A stretch of 15,051 nt of DNA from Methanobacteriota archaeon (GTDB lineage Archaea > Halobacteriota > Methanosarcinia > Methanosarcinales > Methanoperedenaceae): contig JAHIHJ010000383.1 of assembly GCA_018899795.1 (NCBI GenBank), positions 1 through 15,051 on the forward strand, read 5' to 3'. The notes below the pieces were generated by a model that did no database searches, was not told where the DNA came from, and was given only the letters and a program-made list of their open reading frames with translations. Of the stretch, positions 7,793 to 13,552 are shown piece after piece. Each line of letters opens with the position of its first letter. Position 1 is the first letter of the stretch. Made by a program: the position numbers and the translations under genes.

Positions 7793-9495
7793 TAAATCCT
7801 CATTGTTTTCTTAATCCGATAGACTGTTAATATTAATACGATCACTGTGAATATCGAACTAAACCCGGGCGTTCTGGGCGTATTATTAGTCACTGTAGGC
7901 GCAGGCGTTGCTGTTGTAATAACTGTCGGCTCGGATGACTGCTCTTTGATTGTCATAGACATATTTGCAGTCCTAAAGCCCTGTTTGACAGCACTTAACC
8001 TGAGATTACCCGCTTCTTTGAAGCTATATTTTAAAAATCCGCTTTCATTGGTTTTCCCTATTTCCCTCCCGTTAAGAAAGACTGTTGCATTTTCGACATG
8101 CGATGACATGGAGTTAACTTCAATAAAAGCCACATCCCCTTGTTTAATAGAACTGGAGGCATAAATCGACATGACCTCATCGTACCCCTTCAGTTTCAAT
8201 ATATATGTGCGTGTTCGCCCAGTTAGCATGCTGCCAATGGTAAAAGTTACCCTGCTACCGTCAGAGTTTGAAGATATTTCATTGCTACTATAAATATTGG
8301 TAGATATATTCTTAACAAGACTCTGTTCGGTTCTATCTGGATTTACTTTAACAAGAGCGCTATTGGTGAAATAGACCCTGTTACCCATTGTGCCATGAAT
8401 ATCCTGTGCAGATGCTACTGGTTTTGTAGTCATTCCCTCAATGTCTAAAACATAATACTGATTAGAAACTCCTTTTTCATCGCTGTTTGTAAAATATAAT
8501 CTCTTTCCATCAGGGCCCCACGACCCAAGACTCCATAATCCAAGACCAAAGTTTTCTTTTTTGATTAATGTGAGATTGCTGCCGTCAGCATTCATTACGT
8601 AGAGTCCATCTGCAGCAACAAATACTAACTTTGTCCCATCAGGCTTCCAGCTCAACCCCATGGCTTGCATATTAGTGGTTAGCTGCTTAATAGAGGAATT
8701 ATTGACATTAATTGTGTAAATCTCTCCATCTTTATTGCCGATAAAAGCGATTTTTTCTCCCTCAGGACTCCACTTCATATCATTATAATAACCAGCAGCA
8801 TTGATACCGAGACGAAGCTGCATAACAGTGGAACTTTCCACACCTATTACGTTGACTAGTGTCTTATCGTTGCGATCTAAAATATTAATCTTGTTCCCAT
8901 CAGGGCTCCATTTAAGTGCAGGATAATCAAGACCTTTAACCTCAGCCAGAATAGCGCCGTTTCTATCCGAAACGTACAAGTTGTGGGGTTTCTCATCGCA
9001 TGGATTCATTATCTCGAAAACAATTTTATCTCCATTTGAACTCCACCAAACAGAGTCTATGAAAGCAGCGGTATTGTTCTTTGCCGCCCTGATACTTTCC
9101 TCGGCTCTTGCGATGGTAGTAATTTCACTGCCGTCCGCATATATCCAGAAAAGAGTGGAAGCACGTTCATGAAGACCGAATTCACCGCATCGAACACGTC
9201 TTGTGTCCAATATCGATTCCAAGCCTTTCGTCATCATATTCCTGTGAGCTAAAATCAATAACTTAGACCCATCGGGAGACCACAAGAAGTTGTTATCCCT
9301 CACGGTATAGAAAATATCGAACTTAGTAGAATCGATTGAATTTTGAATCTCTTTTTCTATGATATCAGTGATCTCAATCAGACTTTCAACTTTATCAGCA
9401 TCAGTAGTCAGGTTTACTGCGCTTACCATCCCGGTCTGGGCTATGAGTAAGAGCATGCTGATAAATATTATTAGTACGCCTGTTTTTTTGTTCAT
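7792..9495 (-). CDS. Secreted TolB-like beta-propeller with PGF-CTERM-like tail
   Basis: This 567-residue protein begins with a signal peptide (hydrophobic 8-22, likely cut after VSA near 26). The body contains at least seven TolB/WD40-like PD40 repeats, recognisable as W-SPDG-K-(I/L)-F-type motifs such as LWSPDGSKLL, KWSPDGNKIN, KWSPEGEKIAF, SWKPDGTKLVF and SWGPDGKRLYF. An Ig- or PEGA-like domain follows (about 440-520), then a Thr/Pro-rich linker. The last 25 residues are TPGF, a hydrophobic stretch, and RIKKTMRI. That order matches the PGF-CTERM sorting signal processed by archaeosortase A, so the protein is probably cleaved and lipid-anchored outside the cell. Start: ATG with GGTGAA about 5 nt upstream. 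It is the first gene of the transporter operon and may present or sense substrate. Confidence 0.87.
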   Translation of the reverse strand: MNKKTGVLIIFISMLLLIAQTGMVSAVNLTTDADKVESLIEITDIIEKEIQNSIDSTKFDIFYTVRDNNFLWSPDGSKLLILAHRNMMTKGLESILDTRRVRCGEFGLHERASTLFWIYADGSEITTIARAEESIRAAKNNTAAFIDSVWWSSNGDKIVFEIMNPCDEKPHNLYVSDRNGAILAEVKGLDYPALKWSPDGNKINILDRNDKTLVNVIGVESSTVMQLRLGINAAGYYNDMKWSPEGEKIAFIGNKDGEIYTINVNNSSIKQLTTNMQAMGLSWKPDGTKLVFVAADGLYVMNADGSNLTLIKKENFGLGLWSLGSWGPDGKRLYFTNSDEKGVSNQYYVLDIEGMTTKPVASAQDIHGTMGNRVYFTNSALVKVNPDRTEQSLVKNISTNIYSSNEISSNSDGSRVTFTIGSMLTGRTRTYILKLKGYDEVMSIYASSSIKQGDVAFIEVNSMSSHVENATVFLNGREIGKTNESGFLKYSFKEAGNLRLSAVKQGFRTANMSMTIKEQSSEPTVITTATPAPTVTNNTPRTPGFSSIFTVIVLILTVYRIKKTMRI

Positions 9496-9573
9496 TGATT
9501 TTCACCGTGCTATTTTTTATATATAATAAAAAATAAAAATTTTAAAATTTTGTATGGGTTTTAATATGCCATT
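9496..9573 (-). promoter_or_regulatory. Promoter of the transporter operon and likely oligo-U terminator of the gene before it
   Basis: This 78-bp gap is very AT-rich. Read on the minus strand, T-runs (TTTTTATTTTTTATTA, about 9526-9541) lie about 35 nt after the stop of the small secreted protein gene and could end its transcript, as archaeal oligo-U terminators do. A TATA box (TTATATATAA, about 9517-9526) comes next. It is unusually close to the propeller ATG at 9495, so the mRNA would have a very short leader, and the GGTGAA at 9501-9506 might be only partly transcribed. Confidence 0.45.
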
Positions 9574-10011
9574 TTAGCTCAGACTCCGCTTCAATGTAAA
9601 CTCATATTCTGGATTTTGACTGTCAATACCAATTATGTGATCCCAGGATTTCGTTGGACCTGTTACCGGATTGTAAGTCTTTCCGCTATTGAGTGGCCCG
9701 AGTGTGGCAGTATTCGCCCAGTCACGGATTCTCTGCTCAGTTGTCGAGTAATCGCCGAGATCCAGCTGGTAGTTCAAATACTCGCCGCTTTGGGTGTTGA
9801 GTTGGTACCAGTCGTCTGAATCAGACCCTGGGTAAAGAGTTCCGTGTGCATATAACCACCAACTATTGAGCGGTATCGGATATTCAAGCTGGCTTGCTGC
9901 GCTTGCAGTATTTCCCGCATCAGTTCCAGTATAGGTCGGATCTGCCAGAGCTACGCCGCTGAATATGCTGAATACCATCAGAGCCATTACTCCTATTTTG
10001 CTTGCGTTCAT
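9574..10011 (-). CDS. Small secreted protein with PPC-like domain
   Basis: This 145-residue protein has a clear signal peptide (hydrophobic 7-20, cleavage after ALA at 23). The mature part starts DPTYTGTDAGNTASAASQL, and GSDSDDWYQL follows at about 62-71. The DAGNT...SDDWY pattern is the entry of a bacterial/archaeal pre-peptidase C-terminal (PPC) type domain, a beta-sandwich found on secreted proteins. There is no C-terminal anchor. The Shine-Dalgarno GGAGGTGA lies about 6 nt before the ATG and is the strongest in the window. A weak TATA-like TACTTAAAG at 10055-10063 would give a leader of about 22 nt. A stronger TATA at 10167-10175 would give a long structured leader. Function is unknown. 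The divergent neighbour at 10353 is also a small secreted PPC-like protein. Confidence 0.78.
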   Translation of the reverse strand: MNASKIGVMALMVFSIFSGVALADPTYTGTDAGNTASAASQLEYPIPLNSWWLYAHGTLYPGSDSDDWYQLNTQSGEYLNYQLDLGDYSTTEQRIRDWANTATLGPLNSGKTYNPVTGPTKSWDHIIGIDSQNPEYEFTLKRSLS

Positions 10012-10085
10012 TCTTTTTCACCTCCGTTTCATTTACTCCGAAGGCAACTGGCAAGCTTTAAGTATCTTCAAAGCCTAACCTAATT

Positions 10086-10140
10086 ATGCCTTCGGGCATG
10101 TTCGGGGTTCAACCGTTCTTGATGGTTCAGTTGAACCCCG
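10086..10140. promoter_or_regulatory. Two adjacent hairpins between divergent genes
   Basis: At 10086-10099 ATGCC-TTCG-GGCAT forms a five-pair stem with, on the plus strand, the very stable cUUCGg tetraloop. At 10103-10140 a perfect 11-bp inverted repeat (CGGGGTTCAAC and GTTGAACCCCG) encloses 16 nt. They lie 75-129 nt upstream of the ATG at 10011. They would be in that gene's leader if transcription starts from the TATA at 10167-10175. They could be an RNA regulatory structure or DNA operator sites; the sequence does not decide. Confidence 0.5.
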
Positions 10141-10174
10141 CACGATTTCTACAAATCCCTACAGCCTTATATAA

Positions 10175-10311
10175 TTTCTATGAAAACTGCCTAACTGATT
10201 TAGGATCAGCGAAATAAAAGCAGTAGAAGCATTTGATCGATGATCAGTTTCATGCACCTGACTTCAACCATTTGACAATACTCCAAATCAGTTAGGTGAT
10301 TTTCATAGAAA
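10175..10311. promoter_or_regulatory. Mirrored promoter/operator pair with 27-bp inverted arms
   Basis: Arms at 10175-10201 and 10285-10311 are inverted copies that match at 24 of 27 positions. The three mismatches are consecutive in the middle. Read outward, each arm is AAATCAGTTAGG, three variable bases, then TTTTCATAGAAA. Just outside each arm is a TATA-like sequence: TTATATAA (10167-10175, facing the minus-strand gene) and CATATAC (10315-10321, facing the gene at 10353). The arms therefore cover the BRE/upstream element of two divergent promoters. The 83 nt between arms code for nothing I can see. Over the whole 10012-10352 gap, this element, the two hairpins and the weak TATA near 10059 are all that I recognise. 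Confidence 0.55.
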
Positions 10312-10352
10312 ACTCATATACTCCCTTGCTGTTTTACCATTTTGGTGATAAG

Positions 10353-10778
10353 ATGAAATGGTTAATTGCCTTGTTTATGGTTGCAGCATTATTGTCTGCA
10401 CCAGCAGTATCGGCTACCGAATATACAGTGCGCCCTTCGAAAGGAGATGCGCCGCCAGCATCTATCCTGATATACGATTCAATAACACAGGGTCAGACAA
10501 AAACATACTATACAGATGTGGGAAGCGGCGTAAACTGGCTTGAAGTTGACCTGAACTGGGGAGACAAAACAGATTCCCTCTCGGTGACCATATACACGCC
10601 CGGCGGTAGCAGCATTGGAACTTATTATGATATAAACGATGGAGTAATTGACGGCAGGATACATATTGATATAGTTCCCGGTCAAGGTTATGTAGAAGCA
10701 GGACAATGGAAGTATGAGGTATATGGAGTATCAGTCGTTGGAACGGAGGACTACAACTTTAACGTCTATCAGCATTAG
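10353..10778 (+). CDS. Small secreted protein with PPC-like beta-sandwich
   Basis: This 141-residue protein has a signal peptide (MKWLIALFMVAALLSAPAVSA, cleavage near 21). The mature protein starts TEYTVRPSKGDAPP. The rest reads as a PPC-like beta-sandwich: SITQGQTKTYYTDV, a WLEVDLNW strand, SLSVTIYTPGG, then GRIHIDI, AGQWKYEVYGVSV and a final YNFNVYQH strand. The frame is open upstream to 10296, but the ATG at 10353 begins the signal peptide and has GGTGATAAG before it. A TATA-like CATATAC at 10315-10321 would place the transcript start about 10 nt before the ATG. The motif TEYTVRPS recurs right after the signal sequence of the next gene's product. The two genes overlap, so they are very likely one operon and one functional unit. 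Confidence 0.8.
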   Translation: MKWLIALFMVAALLSAPAVSATEYTVRPSKGDAPPASILIYDSITQGQTKTYYTDVGSGVNWLEVDLNWGDKTDSLSVTIYTPGGSSIGTYYDINDGVIDGRIHIDIVPGQGYVEAGQWKYEVYGVSVVGTEDYNFNVYQH

Positions 10779-11511
10779 ACCGAGAATATTCCTCCTTAGT
10801 TTCTTTTTTTTATTATCGGTCTCTACAGCCTTTGCCACTGAGTACACCGTACGTCCCTCCCAGAGTAGCCAATCAGGTGCCTCGGTAGCAGGTGAAGAGG
10901 TACATGAAATCGAAGTTAAACCGATTCCATACTGGCTGTTTCTTCTTTTACTGGGTTTCACTCAGGTAACCACGGCTCCCGAAACTTTTTTTCCAAGACT
11001 TTTTCCAGTTCTGGGTGGATATAAGAGAATATGCCGTTCAAATGTTTTAGAGAACACGAACAGAAATAAGCTGTATGCTTTTATTAAATCCTGCCCCGGA
11101 AGTTATTTTAGTGAGATAATCAAAGCAATGGGATTGAACAGAGGAACTGTCGAATACCACTTGGGAATGATGAAAGCAGAAGACATGATAGTATTTTGCA
11201 AAACAAATGGAAAAAAACGCTACTTTCTGAACCATTCCACCTATAAGAAAGAAGAACAGATAGTAATTTCTGCGCTGAAAAATGATGTGCATAAAAAGAT
11301 TATTTTAGAGATTTTCAATAATCAAAGCATAAATCATAAAACCCTTGCAGAAAAAATCGGGGTTTGTGCACCCACGATTACACAGCACATTAAACACCTG
11401 AAAGAGAAAGGGATTGTTAAAGTTGATATAAATGGTTGGTACACAACTTACAGCATCGATTCCAATTACTTCGATTCATTGCAGAAATATATGAACAGCA
11501 TAACTTCATAA
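10714..11511 (+). CDS. Membrane-anchored double winged-helix transcriptional regulator
   Basis: The longest frame gives 265 residues. Residues 23-41 are a hydrophobic signal-like segment, followed by a short outside stretch starting TEYTVRPSQ. A second hydrophobic segment lies at about 73-85, and the cytoplasmic part has two winged-helix domains. The first (about 113-178) includes SEIIKAMGLNRGTVEYHLGMM; the second (about 182-256) includes LAEKIGVCAPTITQHIKHL. Such membrane-tethered ArsR/MarR-like regulators are frequent in Methanosarcinales. The start is uncertain. ATG 10714 and ATG 10723 lie inside the previous gene with poor ribosome sites, TTG 10738 has GGAG 9 nt upstream, and ATT 10774 overlaps the previous stop. 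The true N-terminus is probably close to the hydrophobic segment. It may sense the secreted neighbour or an outside signal and control the mirrored promoters upstream. Confidence 0.78.
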   Translation: MRYMEYQSLERRTTTLTSISIRPRIFLLSFFFLLSVSTAFATEYTVRPSQSSQSGASVAGEEVHEIEVKPIPYWLFLLLLGFTQVTTAPETFFPRLFPVLGGYKRICRSNVLENTNRNKLYAFIKSCPGSYFSEIIKAMGLNRGTVEYHLGMMKAEDMIVFCKTNGKKRYFLNHSTYKKEEQIVISALKNDVHKKIILEIFNNQSINHKTLAEKIGVCAPTITQHIKHLKEKGIVKVDINGWYTTYSIDSNYFDSLQKYMNSITS

Positions 11512-11534
11512 ATTTTGGTAGGACTATAGAGATA

Positions 11535-11640
11535 GCATTCCTGTTCAGGGCGCAGGGCTTCAACGTGGGGCGGCTGTAAAGGTGCGCTGTAAGCCTTACC
11601 CATATGGCTTACCATTTCCTGCGAAGTCACCGCGGAAGCA
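11535..11640. other. GC-richer structured segment, possible small RNA or element remnant
   Basis: This stretch in the 193-bp gap before the first toxin-antitoxin module is clearly richer in G and C than its surroundings. GTAAGCC (11589-11595) pairs with GGCTTAC (11606-11612) over a 10-nt loop. Three bases later TTCC-T-GCG (11616-11623) pairs with CGC-GGAA (11631-11637) around AAGTCAC. CGCAGG (11551-11556) could alternatively pair with CCTGCG (11618-11623). No coding frame is convincing. I do not recognise the element. It could be a noncoding RNA, the 3' end of the regulator transcript, or the relic of a mobile element. Confidence 0.35.
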
Positions 11641-11657
11641 AAGTAACGGGGGATAGT

Positions 11658-11702
11658 ATCAAAATAGTAAACTACTTATATATTTGTTTACTATTTTGAT
11701 AT
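11658..11702 (+). promoter_or_regulatory. Promoter with inverted-repeat operator around a TATA box (module 1)
   Basis: Arms TATCAAAATAGTAAAC (11658-11673) and its inverted copy (about 11687-11702, 14 to 16 bp matching) enclose 13 nt that contain the TATA box CTTATATATT. The expected transcription start falls on or next to the ATG at 11705, and no Shine-Dalgarno is present, so the mRNA is probably leaderless. A repressor dimer bound to the arms would cover both the BRE and the start site. That is the layout expected for antitoxin autorepression. Confidence 0.65.
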
Positions 11703-11704
11703 AA

Positions 11705-12628
11705 ATGAATTACAAACTTTCAGCACTTGAACTCCGCACAATAAGTCTTCTTGATACTGCGCTCTCTATTAGCGAGCTATCAGAAAAAACTGGTGTCACC
11801 AAAGGCTATATTTCAAGAACTGTAGCATCTTTGAAAGATAAAGGATTTGTGGAAACTTCAAAGAGAGGAATAACAAAGAAAGTAGCATTATCCAGCAACC
11901 TGCATGCAGCCAGGCTCAAATCTCTTTTCCATAATCGCAGCTATATGCCCCTTGAAGAACTTTTGCAGGGATCAGCCATTCAGGTTCTGGCGGTTTTGGC
12001 CTGCAGCAGTGCAGATTTTGCCCGGCTGCGGGATGAGAGCGGTGTATCGAAGGCAACCCTCTGGCGCCGGGTCAGAAAATTTAAAGAACATGCTATGCTG
12101 CAATCCCGGGATGATGAATATGAGCTTCCGCAGGACCTTAAAGATATAAGAGAGTTCCTGGAGTATTACTGTTCTTATTTTGCAGTATCCACATTGAAGG
12201 AAATCTCCCCCGCAGGCAGCTTCATAGCAGCGAAAGGCTTTGAATTCCTTTTCTCTTTGAAAGGAGAGATAATGCATGAAAATGTGAGGTCAACTGGATT
12301 GACCTTGATATCTGAAGAAATCCCGCTTATGCTCACTGAAAATTATTATTTCTATGCTTCAAGAACGCTATCCAGAGAAGAAATAGCAGTACACGCTATT
12401 GTTGCTGACCCGCGCAGCAAAAGGAATCTCACCTATGTTATAATGTATATCCTGAAGGCAAGACTCGACATGTCCCTTTTTCTTAAAATAGCAAAGCGAT
12501 ATAAAGTGGAAGATATCGCCGGGAGCGTGTTGAAACTGTTAAATACATGGGAGCAGCCAGAGGAGCCGTATATGCCTGACCCGGCATACGTCAGGGAAAA
12601 GCTGAAGGAGTATAATATACGATGGTAA
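11705..12628 (+). CDS. AbiEi-like winged-helix antitoxin/repressor (module 1)
   Basis: This 307-residue protein has a MarR/ArsR-like winged helix at 1-65 (SISELSEKTGVTKGYISRTVASL is the helix-turn-helix). A second winged-helix-like segment lies at about 88-140 (RLRDESGVSKATLWRRVRKF), followed by a C-terminal domain (150-307) without known catalytic motifs. In that domain, ISEEIPLMLTENYYFYASR and VHAIVADPRSKRNLTY resemble the regulator/antitoxin partners of AbiE-like pairs. It overlaps the next gene by 7 nt (ATGGTAA), so the two are translated together. By position and architecture it should bind its own promoter repeats and neutralise the nucleotidyltransferase. The family assignment rests on architecture and neighbour, not on strong sequence signatures. 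Confidence 0.72.
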   Translation: MNYKLSALELRTISLLDTALSISELSEKTGVTKGYISRTVASLKDKGFVETSKRGITKKVALSSNLHAARLKSLFHNRSYMPLEELLQGSAIQVLAVLACSSADFARLRDESGVSKATLWRRVRKFKEHAMLQSRDDEYELPQDLKDIREFLEYYCSYFAVSTLKEISPAGSFIAAKGFEFLFSLKGEIMHENVRSTGLTLISEEIPLMLTENYYFYASRTLSREEIAVHAIVADPRSKRNLTYVIMYILKARLDMSLFLKIAKRYKVEDIAGSVLKLLNTWEQPEEPYMPDPAYVREKLKEYNIRW

Positions 12629-13440
12629 GAGTAAAATTCGATGACAAATACGTATTTGCTGAGCTTAAAAAAGTCGGAAATGTTCTAACTTCGCCTGTTA
12701 TCCTTTACCTTATAGGCGGCGCAGCAATGATAAAATATGGCCTGAAAGCTGCAACGAAGGACATTGACGTTCTACTTTCTACCCGTGAAGAGACAGCGGA
12801 GCTGATCCAGGCGCTTTTAAAATCAGGATATCATACAATCCAGACCGATAGGCTTGGTGCCGAATATCAAGAGATGCTGGCGACACAGATACTTGAAAAT
12901 GAAGATGGGTTCAGATGGGATATATTTCATGAATATGTATGCAGAAAACTCAGATTGTCAGCAGGGATGATCGAACGGTCAAAAGTTCTTTTTGAACCAG
13001 GACTGCTGACGATCAGGTTGATCTCGAAAGAAGATATCTTTCTTTTCAAGACCGTTACAGAGCGAGATGACGATGAGGCGGATCTATTGCTCCTGGCAAG
13101 ATCAAAGGTTGACTGGGAGCTTGTATTAAAGGAATGCATGAGCCAGTCAAGGGAAGATCTCAGATGTGAAGTAGATTTGTCCGATAAATTAGATAAGCTT
13201 GGGGCAACTTACGGTCTTGAGACTCCAATAGACGATCGTATCTCACAGGCTGCCCAAATTGGGATGGAAAAATGGTTCGAAGAACAGATTATTGAAGAAC
13301 TTAAAAAGTCTCCAGGAACTGCGGAAGAGCTGCAGGTAAGATTCAAATGCACAAGAGAGATTTTACTGCCCTCTCTGGTTAACCTTGAAAAAATGGGCAG
13401 AACAGAAAAAGAAAATGGTAAATATATATTAAAGAATTAA
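12622..13440 (+). CDS. Nucleotidyltransferase toxin (AbiEii/DUF6036-like) with C-terminal winged helix
   Basis: This 272-residue protein has a polymerase-beta-type nucleotidyltransferase core. GGAAM lies at 32-36, KDIDVLL at 46-52 supplies Asp47 and Asp49, and RWDIF gives a likely third carboxylate, Asp100. The later SKEDIFLFKTVTERDDDEADLLLLA (split at about 135-159) matches the ED...K...R..D..D pattern of AbiEii and DUF6036 toxins. These toxins transfer nucleotides to a cellular target, commonly tRNA in studied members. Residues 225-272 form an extra winged-helix-like domain (LKKSPGTAEELQVRF, then LVNLEKMGRTEKENGKYIL), which is not part of the simple toxin. The Shine-Dalgarno GGAG lies about 11 nt before the ATG, inside the antitoxin gene. 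All catalytic acids are present, so it is probably active. Confidence 0.78.
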   Translation: MVRVKFDDKYVFAELKKVGNVLTSPVILYLIGGAAMIKYGLKAATKDIDVLLSTREETAELIQALLKSGYHTIQTDRLGAEYQEMLATQILENEDGFRWDIFHEYVCRKLRLSAGMIERSKVLFEPGLLTIRLISKEDIFLFKTVTERDDDEADLLLLARSKVDWELVLKECMSQSREDLRCEVDLSDKLDKLGATYGLETPIDDRISQAAQIGMEKWFEEQIIEELKKSPGTAEELQVRFKCTREILLPSLVNLEKMGRTEKENGKYILKN

Positions 13441-13465
13441 AGATTGAGCGATTGAAAGAACTGAG

Positions 13466-13544
13466 AAAATAGTAAACCTCCGGAAGCATAACTTTTTATT
13501 CTACCAAAACAGTAGAGTATATTAAATTATCCTACTAAAATAGG
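13466..13544 (+). promoter_or_regulatory. Promoter and repeated operator motif of module 2
   Basis: The 112-bp gap between modules has three copies of the motif seen before module 1. AAAATAGTAAAC at 13466-13477 is a 12-base exact match. CTACCAAAACAGTAG at 13501-13515 and CCTACTAAAATAGG at 13531-13544 are looser matches that are each partly self-complementary. A TATA-like TATATTAAAT lies at about 13518-13527 between the last two. Binding there would block the promoter. GGTGA at 13543-13547 is the ribosome site of the next gene. Confidence 0.5.
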
Positions 13545-13552
13545 TGAATAAT

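Noticed and set aside
10175..10311. Miniature inverted-repeat transposon with 27-bp terminal repeats
   Set aside because: No clear target-site duplication flanks the arms, and both arms abut TATA-like boxes of divergent genes, so a promoter pair fits better. Not fully excluded; a genome-wide copy search would decide.
11470..11680. Minus-strand frame of about 65 codons through the GC-rich gap
   Set aside because: It has no good start or ribosome site, overlaps the regulator gene's end, and its peptide matches nothing I recognise. It may be a relic, but the evidence is too weak for a gene call.
13466..13544. CRISPR-like short repeats
   Set aside because: The copies are short, diverged and irregularly spaced around a TATA box, which fits operator sites and not an array with spacers.
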